From positions 186,001-250,000 of the forward strand of contig JADKJM010000005.1 of assembly GCA_016721005.1 (NCBI GenBank): a stretch of DNA of 64,000 bases, read 5' to 3'. The position numbers and the translations under genes were made by a program. This document shows, one piece after another, positions 34,396-43,155 of the stretch (its first letter is position 1; every line of letters begins with the position of its first letter). Under the pieces are notes generated by a model that saw only the letters and a program-made list of their open reading frames with translations, was not told the DNA's origin and made no database searches. This DNA is from Flavobacteriales bacterium (GTDB lineage: Bacteria > Bacteroidota > Bacteroidia > Flavobacteriales_F > PHOS-HE28).

Positions 34396-34601
34396 TCTGG
34401 CAGGGGGATTTTGGCCCACGCAGGGTATCTGCCGATCGCTCCCTTTACGAATACCTCCGCACGTGCCTTCCGTCGTCGGAAACCCTGCGGCACGAAGCCG
34501 TGAACCCGTTCACTGATCATCATTGTTGATCGAACGAAAGATAGCCGAGTGAGCGTGAACCAACGCCCGCGAGATCTGTTCGCTTCACGCCACCACCCCG
34601 C

Positions 34602-34656
34602 CGAACAACGACCAACCTTCACCACGAACAACCAACCTCTTCACCCACGAACAACC
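34602..34656. repeat. CGAACAACC-type intergenic repeats
   Basis: Three copies of CGAACAAC-C/G occur within about 55 bp (CCGAACAACGACC, CACGAACAACCAACC, CACGAACAACCACC) just before the rlmD promoter. See 18786 and 39514 for relatives. Confidence 0.65.
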
Positions 34657-34663
34657 ACCTCCC

Positions 34664-34672
34664 CATCTTTGC
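34664..34672 (+). promoter_or_regulatory. -7 box of rlmD
   Basis: CATCTTTGC, 18 nt before the ATG at 34691. Confidence 0.55.
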
Positions 34673-34690
34673 GCCCCGCTACCACCACCC

Positions 34691-36145
34691 ATGCGCCGAG
34701 GCAAACCGAAGGAGACCATCATCTGGGAAGCCGTGCCCATCACCGGCGCTGGCGCGAACGGCAAATCGTTGGCGAAGGTGGATGGCCTCGTGGTCTTCGT
34801 GACCGGTGCGGTGCCGGGCGATGTAGCCGATCTCCGCGTGTTGAAGAAGAAGAAGAGCTACGCGGAGGCAACGGCCATCAGGATCGTGACGCCTTCACCG
34901 GATCGTGTCACGCCGTTCTGCCCGCACTTCGGCACCTGCGGCGGTTGCAAATGGCAGGACCTCTCCTATCTGAAGCAACTCGAGTACAAGCAGCAACAGG
35001 TGATCGATAACCTGGAGCGCATCGGTGGTCTGGCGCTTCCCACCGTGGAGCCGATCATGCCATCGCCGGGCCTCACGCACTACCGGAACAAGTTGGAATT
35101 CACCTTCAGCAACAGCCGGTGGTTCACCAAGGAAGAGATCGGTTCGCAAGATGCTCCCGGCTCGGAGGCCGGGATGACGACCGATCGCAATGCGCTGGGA
35201 TTCCACATCCCCATGCGCTTCGACCGCGTGCTGGACATCAACGAGTGTCACCTGCAACCGCAGCCGAGCGATGCGATCCGCGCCTTCGTACGCGAACATG
35301 CACGCACGCATGACCTCTCCTTCTACAACATTCGCGAACACGTCGGCTTCCTGCGCACCTTGCTGATCCGCACCACCACCACCGGCGAATGCATGGTGTT
35401 GTTGGCACTCGGCCATGAGGACGTGGCCGCGCGCGAAGGATTGTTCTCCGCGATGGTCGCGCGCTTTCCACAGCTCACCTCGGTGATGTGGACGATCAAC
35501 GAAAAGAAGAACGACACGATCTACGATCTGCAGATGAACACCTTCCACGGTCGTGATCACATCGTGGAGGAATTGCCCGATGGTCCGGGTGGAAGGCCGT
35601 TGAAATTCCGGATCGGGCCCAAGACCTTCTTCCAGACCAACCCCGAGCAGACCATGGCCATGTACCGCATGACGCGCGATCTGGCCCAACTCACCGGCAC
35701 CGAGAACGTGTACGACCTCTATTGCGGCGCAGGGAGCATCACCCTCTTCCTCGCAGGGAACGCGAAGCACGTGGCCGGATTGGAACTCGTTCCCGAAAGC
35801 GTCGCAGATGCGCGCGTGAACGCGGAGCTGAACAGTATAGGCAACGTCAGCTTCACTTCCGGTGATATGAAGAAGACCTTGACGCCGGACTTCGTGCGCG
35901 AACACGGCAAGCCCGATGTGGTCGTCACGGATCCACCGCGCGCCGGCATGGATGAACCCGTGGTGCGCCACTTGCTCGAACTGGATCCTGTCCGCATCGT
36001 GTACGTGAGTTGCAATCCCGCGACCCAAGCGCGTGATCTCGCGATCCTGAACGATCAATACCGGATCGACTTCGTGCGACCGATCGATATGTTCCCGCAC
36101 ACGTACCATGTAGAGAACGTGGTGCGGTTGGTAAAACGGACCTGA
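34691..36145 (+). CDS. rlmD: 23S rRNA (uracil-5-)-methyltransferase, RumA/RlmD family
   Basis: The 484-residue enzyme has an N-terminal TRAM domain and Fe-S cysteines (CPHFGTCGGCKWQ). The SAM-dependent domain has FFQTNPEQ, NVYDLYCGAGSITLFLA, DPPRAGMDE and the catalytic VSCNPATQARDL. It makes m5U in 23S rRNA; the exact site in this organism is inferred from the family, and RlmC/TrmA-like activity cannot be excluded. A small methyltransferase gene follows after 10 bp. Confidence 0.93.
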   Translation: MRRGKPKETIIWEAVPITGAGANGKSLAKVDGLVVFVTGAVPGDVADLRVLKKKKSYAEATAIRIVTPSPDRVTPFCPHFGTCGGCKWQDLSYLKQLEYKQQQVIDNLERIGGLALPTVEPIMPSPGLTHYRNKLEFTFSNSRWFTKEEIGSQDAPGSEAGMTTDRNALGFHIPMRFDRVLDINECHLQPQPSDAIRAFVREHARTHDLSFYNIREHVGFLRTLLIRTTTTGECMVLLALGHEDVAAREGLFSAMVARFPQLTSVMWTINEKKNDTIYDLQMNTFHGRDHIVEELPDGPGGRPLKFRIGPKTFFQTNPEQTMAMYRMTRDLAQLTGTENVYDLYCGAGSITLFLAGNAKHVAGLELVPESVADARVNAELNSIGNVSFTSGDMKKTLTPDFVREHGKPDVVVTDPPRAGMDEPVVRHLLELDPVRIVYVSCNPATQARDLAILNDQYRIDFVRPIDMFPHTYHVENVVRLVKRT

Positions 36146-36155
36146 ATCCATCCAT

Positions 36156-36743
36156 ATGCAACTCGACCGCAACTATTGGGAAGGGCGCTACATCAACGAA
36201 GATGCCAGCTGGGATCTCGGCGCACCATCCACTCCGCTGAAGGAATTCCTCGATCAACTCACCGATAAGGACCTCCGCATCCTGACCCCGGGCGGTGGCC
36301 GTTCGTGGGAAGCGGAGTACGCCCATCGCATCGGGTTCCGGAACGTGTTCGTCATCGATCTTACGGATGCACCGTTCAAGGACCTGCTGGCGCGTTGCCC
36401 CGACTTCCCGCAGGATCACTTGATCACCGGCGACTTCTTCGCACATGCGGCCGCGTACGATGTGATCCTGGAACAGACCTTCTTCTGCGCGCTCGATCCC
36501 ACGTTGCGGTCCGCATACGTGGCGCGCATGCACCAACTCCTCAAGCCCGGCGGCGTGCTGGTCGGTGTGCTGTTCAACGAAGCACTGAACACGGACCAAC
36601 CGCCGTTCGGTGGATCACAGGCCGTGTACGAACCGCTCTTCCGGAAGTGGTTCGATGACGTTTCATTCGATCCGTGCCACAACTCCATTGCACCGAGAGC
36701 CGGTCGTGAATTGTGGTTGCGCGCGACGAAGGTGAATACTTAG
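36156..36743 (+). CDS. TPMT-family S-adenosylmethionine methyltransferase
   Basis: The 195-residue protein begins NYWEGRYINEDASWDLGAPSTPLKEFL and shows GGGRSWEAEYAHRIGFRNVFVIDLTDAP (SAM-binding), FFAHAAAYDVILEQTFFCALDP and LLKPGGVLVGVLFN. This is the thiopurine methyltransferase family. The natural substrate of bacterial members is varied (selenium, tellurium or thiol compounds) and not predictable here. Probably co-transcribed with rlmD. Confidence 0.85.
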   Translation: MQLDRNYWEGRYINEDASWDLGAPSTPLKEFLDQLTDKDLRILTPGGGRSWEAEYAHRIGFRNVFVIDLTDAPFKDLLARCPDFPQDHLITGDFFAHAAAYDVILEQTFFCALDPTLRSAYVARMHQLLKPGGVLVGVLFNEALNTDQPPFGGSQAVYEPLFRKWFDDVSFDPCHNSIAPRAGRELWLRATKVNT

Positions 36744-36819
36744 CCGCAGATCGATCGCGCGGATGAACCGTTAGGTCGTTCGTTCAGGGTCCGCTCTTTT
36801 TGCGAACTTCAACGCCCCG

Positions 36820-37224
36820 ATGAAGTCCGCACTCGAACTCGATCTCTATTATGGTGCATTACCCGGTGATCGACGCGACGCGTTGTTGGCGATCCGGAAA
36901 TTGATCCAGAGGATCTGGCCAAGCGCCACGGAGGACATGCACTACAACATGCCGACCTTCCACTTGGATGGTGAACCGATGTGTGCGATCGCCAGCCAGA
37001 AGCACTTCATGGCCTTGTACGTCATGCACTACGACCTGCTCGATGCCTTCAAGAACGACTTGAAGATCTACGATCGCGGCAAGTCGTGCATTCGTTTCAA
37101 GCGACTCGAAACAACCACCTACGACCTGATCGACCGGATCGTGAAGTACATCGGCAATCAATCGGCCTTGAGCCAAGTGATCGCGAAGCCCGGCGCACCT
37201 CGTAGACAAACTGTTCGTTCATGA
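36820..37224 (+). CDS. DUF1801 family protein
   Basis: The 134-residue protein has the DUF1801/YdhG-like pattern: LIQRIWPSATEDMHYNMPTFHLDGEPMCAIASQKHFMALYVMHYDLLDAF, then GKSCIRFKRLE. The fold is known from structural genomics but the function is not. Its stop overlaps the ATG of the next gene (ATGA at 37221-37224), although the partner is an exported protein. Confidence 0.82.
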   Translation: MKSALELDLYYGALPGDRRDALLAIRKLIQRIWPSATEDMHYNMPTFHLDGEPMCAIASQKHFMALYVMHYDLLDAFKNDLKIYDRGKSCIRFKRLETTTYDLIDRIVKYIGNQSALSQVIAKPGAPRRQTVRS

Positions 37225-38483
37225 GCATGCGTCGTACATTCCTTCCATCGGTCGTTCTCTTCCTGATCATCAGCGTGGAGGTCCATGCGCAGAACACGCG
37301 CGTACTCTTCATCGGCAACAGCTTCACCTATGTCAACGACCTGCCGGGCCTTTTCACCCAGCTCGCTGCCAGCATGGGCGAGTCCGTGCAGACCGGCATG
37401 TCGGCTCCCGGGGGCTACACCTTCCAAGGGCACACCACGCTTCCTGCCACCACCGCCGCACTTGCCCAAGGCGATTGGGACTACGTGGTGCTCCAGGAGC
37501 AGAGCCAACTTCCCTCCTTCCCTCCTGCACAGGTGGCGACCGATTGTTACCCGTACGCCGCGCAACTGGCACAACAGGCCCGTGCAGCCAACCCTTGCGT
37601 GGAAGTGATCTACATGATGACCTGGGGAAAGGAGAACGGTGACGACACCAATTGCCCGAGTTGGCCTCCGGTGTGTACATACGAAGGCATGCAGGAGCGC
37701 TTGCACGAGAGCTACGTGCAGATGGCCGTGGACAATAGCGCGTGGTGCGCTCCCGTCGGCGAGGTGTGGCGGCAGCACCGCGAACAATTCCCGGTCATGG
37801 GCTTGTACAGCGATGGCAGCCACCCGAACATCATCGGCAGCTACATCGCCGCGAGCACCTTGTGCGCGACGATCTTCCGACGCTCATGCGAACCGGCCAC
37901 CTTCGAACCCGGTGGAATGCCAGCAGGACAAGCAGCGATCATCCGTACGCTGGCATCCGGCGTGGTGCTCACGAGTGAGGAATGGAACATCGGTGTGAAT
38001 GATCCTGTTGCCGAAGCGAACTGGAACGACGTGGGCGGGAACGCCGTGCTCTTCGCGAACAACACCACCGGTGCGGTTTCACAGGAATGGCACTTCGGGG
38101 ATGGCGCCATCAGCACGGATGTCGATCCGATGCATACCTATGCGAACACCGGCGCCTATACGGTCACGCTGATCGTGGCCGATGTGTGCGGCAGGACGGA
38201 CACGCTCCAGGTCATGATCGATCTTGCGGCCTCGATCGCGGACGCGAACACTTCCGCTGGTCCGGTTGTCAAGCTCGAAGCATCCGGTGGTGTGAACATG
38301 ATCGTTGTTTCAGCCACATCCGGCCTGCTGGAGGTCCTCGATACACAAGGTCGTGCGCTCGCTCTGTGGGTGGTCAGCGGATCGCAGCGCTATGCACTTC
38401 CGGACGCTGCGCGCGGAACGATCCTGTGGCGCCTTACGGGAACATCCGGGCGGCGTACCGCAGGCCGGCTCATCGTGCCGTGA
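37221..38483 (+). CDS. Secreted SGNH-hydrolase-like protein with PKD domain
   Basis: The 420-residue protein has a signal peptide (VVLFLIISVEVHAQ), then an SGNH-type domain related to DUF4886: LFIGNSFTYVNDLPGLFTQLA (nucleophile Ser in GNSF), YVVLQEQSQLPSF and LYSDGSHPNIIGSYIAAS (Asp and His). A PKD domain (ISQEWHFGDGAISTDVDPMHTYANTGAYTVTLIV) follows. The last ~70 residues are sorting-domain-like (LEVLDTQGRALAL). Probably an extracellular esterase or carbohydrate deacetylase; the substrate is unknown. Confidence 0.8.
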   Translation: MSMRRTFLPSVVLFLIISVEVHAQNTRVLFIGNSFTYVNDLPGLFTQLAASMGESVQTGMSAPGGYTFQGHTTLPATTAALAQGDWDYVVLQEQSQLPSFPPAQVATDCYPYAAQLAQQARAANPCVEVIYMMTWGKENGDDTNCPSWPPVCTYEGMQERLHESYVQMAVDNSAWCAPVGEVWRQHREQFPVMGLYSDGSHPNIIGSYIAASTLCATIFRRSCEPATFEPGGMPAGQAAIIRTLASGVVLTSEEWNIGVNDPVAEANWNDVGGNAVLFANNTTGAVSQEWHFGDGAISTDVDPMHTYANTGAYTVTLIVADVCGRTDTLQVMIDLAASIADANTSAGPVVKLEASGGVNMIVVSATSGLLEVLDTQGRALALWVVSGSQRYALPDAARGTILWRLTGTSGRRTAGRLIVP

Positions 38484-38495
38484 ATGCGCCGCACG

Positions 38496-38504
38496 TAATT
38501 TCGG
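38496..38504 (+). promoter_or_regulatory. -7-like box of the phosphoribosyltransferase gene
   Basis: TAATTTCGG, 4 nt before the ATG at 38509. Confidence 0.45.
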
Positions 38505-38508
38505 CGCG

Positions 38509-39009
38509 ATGAGCGAACGCACGGTGATCCTGGACCACGAGCAAGTGCAACGGAAGTTGCGCCGCATCGCACACCAGTTACACGAGGAGCATCACACCGA
38601 GAAAGGGATCGTGCTCGTGGGCATCGCACCGCGCGGAACCACCTTGGCGAAACGCTTGGCCGCACTCGTAGAAGGGATCTCCGACCTGAAGGTGCAAGTC
38701 TTCGACCTGAAGCTGGACAAGGACCTACCGCTGGAGAAACCCGTGGTCCTCAATGCTGAACCCAAGGATCTGCGCGATCGCCATGTGGTGCTGGTGGATG
38801 ATGTGGTGATGAGCGGCCGCACGATGATGTACGCCGCCAGTCATCTTGTGCAAACCCCGCTGAAGCGGTTGAGCACCGTGGTGTTGGTGGATCGTCGCCA
38901 CCGCACCTTCCCGATCCGTGTGGATATTGTCGGACTCTCCTTGAGCACCACGTTGCAGGAACGCATCAGCGTGGAACTGGGCCGCAAGGACACCGTCTTC
39001 CTCACCTGA
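38509..39009 (+). CDS. PyrR-like phosphoribosyltransferase
   Basis: The 166-residue protein has the type I PRTase core: GIVLVGIAPRGTTLAKRL and the PRPP-binding HVVLVDDVVMSGRTMMYA, then VVLVDRRHRTFPIRVDIVGL. Overall order fits PyrR (uracil phosphoribosyltransferase or pyrimidine regulator), but the RNA-binding role cannot be judged. The frame could extend into the preceding gene; I start at 38509, where a -7-like box precedes. Its 3' end overlaps the aroK stop region by 8 bp (convergent). Confidence 0.85.
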   Translation: MSERTVILDHEQVQRKLRRIAHQLHEEHHTEKGIVLVGIAPRGTTLAKRLAALVEGISDLKVQVFDLKLDKDLPLEKPVVLNAEPKDLRDRHVVLVDDVVMSGRTMMYAASHLVQTPLKRLSTVVLVDRRHRTFPIRVDIVGLSLSTTLQERISVELGRKDTVFLT

Positions 39010-39505
39010 CCACATCCGCTATCCGCTGCGCCACCACATCGGGCGCTGCATTGGCTTGCACGATCACATCCGCTTCCGCGTAGGTCGAGGTCCGTTGATC
39101 GAGCAGTTCATTCACCCGCGCGGTCAACGCTTCGCCCTTCAGCCCGAAGAGCAAAGGACGATCACCGCCCGATCGTTCGATGCGTGGCATGAGTGCTTCG
39201 AGCGGCACATCCAACCAGATCACCTTGCCTGCGGACTTCATTCGCGCCATGTGATCTCCTTCGCAGGGTGTTCCACCGCCTGTGGCGATCACCGCATCCG
39301 GACCGTTCATCAATTCCTCCAGCACTGCCGCTTCCACTTTCCTGAAGGCCGCTTCTCCTTCGCGTTGGATGAAGGGTAGCAGCGGGCCGACGCGTTCCTC
39401 AGCCACGCGGTCGAGGTCCACAAAAGGCATCTCCATCAGCTTCGCCAACTCCCGGCCCACGGTGGTCTTGCCGCTGCACATGAAACCGATGAGGAAGAGG
39501 CGCAT
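39002..39505 (-). CDS. aroK: Shikimate kinase
   Basis: The 167-residue kinase starts MRLFLIGFMCSGKTTVGREL (P-loop GFMCSGKT) and has DLDRVAEE (shikimate and Mg contact), FRKVEAAVL, IATGGGTPC and RPLLFGL. It phosphorylates shikimate in aromatic amino acid synthesis. The frame opens 28 codons upstream, but only the short start fits the family. No other aro gene is nearby. Confidence 0.93.
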   Translation of the reverse strand: MRLFLIGFMCSGKTTVGRELAKLMEMPFVDLDRVAEERVGPLLPFIQREGEAAFRKVEAAVLEELMNGPDAVIATGGGTPCEGDHMARMKSAGKVIWLDVPLEALMPRIERSGGDRPLLFGLKGEALTARVNELLDQRTSTYAEADVIVQANAAPDVVAQRIADVVR

Positions 39506-39513
39506 GGGGAGAG

Positions 39514-39645
39514 GGTTGTTCGTGGTGAAGGTTGGGCGTTGTTCGGGAGGGTTCAAAAGTGCGGACCATAAGTCGTTCAGCCCGAACAACCTTCACCACG
39601 AACAACCAACAACCCTCCATACGAACAACCTTCAATACGAACAAC
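39514..39645. repeat. CGAACAACC-type repeat cluster with a 21-bp perfect inverted repeat
   Basis: 39514-39534 (GGTTGTTCGTGGTGAAGGTT and one G) is the exact reverse complement of 39587-39607, separated by 52 nt. More CGAACAACC words follow at 39603-39645 (CATACGAACAACC, AATACGAACAAC). The cluster fills the gap between aroK and the GNAT-like gene, which diverge from here. Confidence 0.8.
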
Positions 39646-39662
39646 GATCCCCAAGATCACCG

Positions 39663-39671
39663 CACCTTCGC
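39663..39671 (+). promoter_or_regulatory. -7-like box of the GNAT-like gene
   Basis: CACCTTCGC, 5 nt before the ATG at 39677. Confidence 0.5.
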
Positions 39672-39676
39672 GAACG

Positions 39677-40873
39677 ATGAGACTTGTTGAAGTAACGGAC
39701 GCGCGCGCGCTCAAGGATTGGGTGCAATTGCCATGGAGCATCTATGCCACCGACGCCAATTGGATCCCGCACCTGAAGCAGGACGTGGCCAAGATCTTCG
39801 ACCCGGAGAAGAACAAGCTGTACCGTCCGGATAAGGACTCGGGCAAGATCGGCAGCGCGATCCGCTGGGTGCTCTATGATGATGCAGGCAAAGCCATCGG
39901 TCGGATCGCCGCCTTCATCAACCCCAAGACCGCGTGGACGGACAAACAACCGACCGGCGGCACGGGCTTCTTCGAATGCGTACACGATCAAGCGGCCGCC
40001 AACCTGCTCTTCGACGCCGCCAAGGAATGGCTGCGCGCGCAAGGCATGGAAGCGATGGACGGCCCGGTGAACTTCGGCGACCGCAACCAGTTCTGGGGCC
40101 TGCTCATCGACAACTTCACGGACCCACCGATCTACGGCACCAACTACAATCCGCCCTACTACCGGGACCTCTTCGAGGGTTACGGCTTCCAGCTCTACTT
40201 CAACCAGCTCTTCTTCAAGCGCACCGTGGCGATCCCCGTGCAGCCCATCTTCCATCGCAAGTTCAAGCAACTGAAGGACGACCCGGACATCCACATGCAC
40301 GATGGCCGGGGACGCAGCGTGGAAGAGATCGCCAACGACTTCTGCACCGTGTACAACGATGCGTGGGTGGATCATGAGAACCACAAGGCCATGGAGGTCG
40401 GCACCGCGCTGAAGATCGTGAAGGCCATGAAGCCGGTGATGGATCCGCGCCTGCTCATCTTCATCCGGTACAAGGACCGGCCCATCGCCATGTACATCAG
40501 CTTGCCGGAGCTGAACGAGATCTTCAAGTACGTGAACGGCGACCTGGACTGGCTGGGCAAGTTGAAATTCCTCTACCACAAGTGGCGCGGAACAGTGCGG
40601 ACCATGACGGGCATCGTCTTCGGTGTGGCCAAGGAATGGCAGGGCAAGGGGATCGAAGGCGCATTGATCGTGTACGCCGAGAAGCAGATCGTGGAAAAGA
40701 AACTCTACCAGGACACGATCCTCACCTGGATCGGCGACTTCAACCCGCGCATGATCAAGGTCTGCCAGAACCTGGGCGCCGTGAACTACCGCACGCTGGC
40801 GACGTTCCGCACGCTCTTCGATCGGAGCGTCCCATTCGAGCGCCATCCCATCATTGAAAAGAAGGAGAGGTGA
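39677..40873 (+). CDS. GNAT-like conserved protein
   Basis: The 398-residue protein is a conserved Bacteroidota type: WSIYATDANWIPHLKQDV near the start, GRIAAFINPKT with GGTGFFECVHDQAAANLLFDAAKEWLRAQGMEAMDGPVNFGDRNQFWGLLID, and a C-terminal GNAT-like region (YISLPELN, GVAKEWQGKGIEGALIVYAEKQ, WIGDFNPRMIKVCQNLGAVNYRTLATFR). It may be an acyltransferase; the substrate is unknown. A tRNA operon follows. Confidence 0.82.
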   Translation: MRLVEVTDARALKDWVQLPWSIYATDANWIPHLKQDVAKIFDPEKNKLYRPDKDSGKIGSAIRWVLYDDAGKAIGRIAAFINPKTAWTDKQPTGGTGFFECVHDQAAANLLFDAAKEWLRAQGMEAMDGPVNFGDRNQFWGLLIDNFTDPPIYGTNYNPPYYRDLFEGYGFQLYFNQLFFKRTVAIPVQPIFHRKFKQLKDDPDIHMHDGRGRSVEEIANDFCTVYNDAWVDHENHKAMEVGTALKIVKAMKPVMDPRLLIFIRYKDRPIAMYISLPELNEIFKYVNGDLDWLGKLKFLYHKWRGTVRTMTGIVFGVAKEWQGKGIEGALIVYAEKQIVEKKLYQDTILTWIGDFNPRMIKVCQNLGAVNYRTLATFRTLFDRSVPFERHPIIEKKER

Positions 40874-40880
40874 AGATCGC

Positions 40881-40911
40881 TTGTCGCGTTGGAAGCGATC
40901 TCTACATTTGC
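40881..40911 (+). promoter_or_regulatory. Promoter of the tRNA-Lys/tRNA-Leu unit
   Basis: TTG (40881-40883), a 19-nt spacer and TACATTTGC (40903-40911) match the Bacteroidota sigma-A consensus (TTG, then TAnnTTTG). The tRNA begins about 50 nt downstream. Confidence 0.75.
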
Positions 40912-40960
40912 CGTCCCTAAACGCAGGGGGTTGCCTGAAAGGGTGATCGAAGTGTTGGAC

Positions 40961-41033
40961 GATCCTGTAGCTCAGCTGGTAGAGCACGACACTTTTAATG
41001 TCGGGGTCCTGGGTTCGAGCCCCAGCGGGATCA
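40961..41033 (+). tRNA. tRNA-Lys (anticodon TTT)
   Basis: The cloverleaf folds with acceptor GATCCTG/CGGGATC (one T-G pair), D arm GCTC-GAGC, anticodon stem CGACA/TGTCG with loop CTTTTAA, and T arm CTGGG-TTCGAGC-CCCAG. The discriminator base is A and CCA is not encoded. Confidence 0.97.
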
Positions 41034-41043
41034 CAAGAAGAAG

Positions 41044-41075
41044 AGAAGCCTCGGCGCAAGTCGAGGCTTCTTTGC
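41044..41075 (+). terminator. Hairpin between the two tRNAs
   Basis: A perfect 10-bp stem AGAAGCCTCG/CGAGGCTTCT with an 8-nt loop and a short T run. It either ends the tRNA-Lys transcript or is a processing hairpin, since tRNA-Leu begins 10 nt after the stem. Confidence 0.6.
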
Positions 41076-41080
41076 CGCCT

Positions 41081-41164
41081 GCCCAGGTGGTGAAATTGGT
41101 AGACACGCACGCTTGAGGGGCGTGTGGCCGAAAGGCTGTGCTGGTTCGAGTCCAGTCCTGGGCA
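41081..41164 (+). tRNA. tRNA-Leu (anticodon GAG)
   Basis: A class II tRNA with acceptor GCCCAGG/CCTGGGC, anticodon stem CACGC/GCGTG around loop TTGAGGG (anticodon GAG), a short variable arm (GGCCGAAAGGCT) and T arm CTGG-TTCGAGT-CCAG. CCA is not encoded. Confidence 0.95.
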
Positions 41165-41173
41165 CTTGATGAT

Positions 41174-41208
41174 AAGCCCTGTCCGCCGTACGGCGGACGG
41201 GGCTTTTT
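41174..41208 (+). terminator. Intrinsic terminator of the tRNA unit
   Basis: The 15-bp stem AAGCCCTGTCCGCCG/CGGCGGACGGGGCTT (one T-G pair, 2-nt loop) is followed by TTT after the arm's own TT. A second, weaker GC hairpin with a T run on the minus strand follows near 41258-41284. Confidence 0.85.
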
Positions 41209-41438
41209 CGTGAGCGGCCGAGCCGAGCACCGCTCGAGCGAGGACGCGAACGAAAAAGCCCGGATGACGCGAAGCGGCATCGGGCGAAATCCACTTCACG
41301 GCCAACCCTGGTCCGACGCAGTCAATCCATTCCGAATCACGCTGATCGACCAATGCGACGGTCGGACGTGTATATCGAAGGCGTAGTTGTGCGCGGACCA
41401 CTCAGACTTCAGTGCCTACGCATTCATAGTTTCGGGCT

Positions 41439-43155
41439 ATGATCCGGATCCTGATCACGCTGCTCGTCATTTGGTTGGCCTCCGCGACCGCTGTGGCTCA
41501 ACGCCTTCTCCCTCAATCCACACGGATCTCTTCCGGTGGACGCGTGGATGCACTTGCAGTGTACAACGACTTGCTCGTCGTCGGTGGTCACTACTCCACC
41601 TTCAACGAGCATACACGCAACAACCTGCAAGGATGGGACGGCGTGAACCACTTCGACCTGCCAGGTGCTTATACGGCCACGGGAGACGAGGTCCGGTCAA
41701 TGTTAGTCCACAACGGTGATCTGATCGTGGCGGGGATTGAAGGCAACTTCGGGAACGTTGCGCGATGGGATGGCTCCATATGGCATGCGATGGGCACCGG
41801 GCTTCCGACCACTCCGGTGAACGAACTGGTCTCATTCAACGGGGAGATCATCGCGGGAGCTGGATACGGGACCGTGTATCGGTGGGATGGAACTGAATGG
41901 ACCGTTATGGGACAACCGCTCGCTACCGCCCAAGGGATCGTGGTACTGGCATTGGCAATTCATCAAGGCGACTTGTACGCCGGTGGCGCGTTCCCCGAAC
42001 GGATCGTGCGGTGGAGCGGAAATACGTGGGAGTCAGTGCCGCCCGGTGTCGACGAATTCGTGTACGACCTCTTGAGCACCCCGGAAGGACTTCTGATCGT
42101 CGGCGCATTCCAATCCGATGCGAGCGGAACAATTCAGTTTCCTTACTACGCGCGGTACGATGGATCCACCTTCACTGCTCCGTATGGTGACATAGGAACC
42201 GGCCAGATGGAACGCATACTCCACGGACCTGAAGGATCGCTGATCTTCGGCTCGTACAACTACCGCAGCAAGCTGCTGACTGGTGCCGAGGTCGGGCGTC
42301 TTGGTATGCAACGCATTCTTTCCTCCGCAGAGTACCAAGGTGAGCTCTACGTCGGTGGAATTGGAGAACCATCGCGCTCTGACACCATGGCGCTTGCTAT
42401 TCTCGAGGATGGGATGGAGTACACTATCCTGGACGCGAACAATGCACATGTTCGGATCTCGCCGTCAACCGGCATGTTCGGAAGCTTCACTTGGCCCGGA
42501 CCAGAGTCACCTTTTGCCGTGCCGGCTGAAAGCAACTTATCCCCAATGACTTCCTGGTTGCCGTTGTTCTCCGGTGAAGTAGCGGATACGTTCCATCTCC
42601 AGGCACCGAGTAAAGAACTGGATCGTATCGGCGGCGTTGGCCCCCATGCCGACATGCGCGATCTCGACTACTACAAGCGCTACCAGCGCATCTGGCGGAT
42701 CGAACGCGAGATGATCGAGAACCACATCCTTCACTTTAATGATCCGGGCTACGAAATGCCGGATGCAATAGCCACTTGGCCGGGCAACGGCATCACGGCC
42801 AACGGCGAGCCGGCGCAACTCGCTCCCTTCTCCGATCTGAACTCGAACGGCGTGTACGAACCGGAGAGCGGAGAATATCCGCTGGTCCGGGGCGATGTGG
42901 CGGTCTACTACATCCAAAGCGACAGCGATGACGACACGTGGTACCCACAGCGAGCTTTGTTGGACCGCCACATCATGCACTATGCCTTCCGGAATTCATG
43001 GGATCCCTACTTGAACCAGACCACCTTCACCAACATCAAGCTTGTGAACCGGTCGAACTCGACATACGAGAATGCACGATTCGGTGCGGAGACCCGATTC
43101 GCCATCGGGTGCTCGCAGGATGATCTCGCCGGTTGTGATACAACACTCAACCTCA
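41439..43155 (+). pseudogene. T9SS cargo gene, 5' part (split by an IS element)
   Basis: The frame starts with a signal peptide (MIRILITLLVIWLASATAVAQ). An N-terminal beta-propeller-like region follows, with repeats such as DALAVYNDLLVVGGHYSTFN, LQGWDGVNHF, VARWDGSIWHAMGTGL, VYRWDGTEWTVMG and IVRWSGNTW. The next region runs DYYKRYQRIWRIEREMIENHILHFNDPGY and NSNGVYEPESGEYPLVRGDVAVYYI. It runs cleanly to CDTTLNL and then into IS sequence. The 3' part resumes at 43953, and joining the two restores one frame, so this is a single interrupted gene of about 860 codons. Confidence 0.88.
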
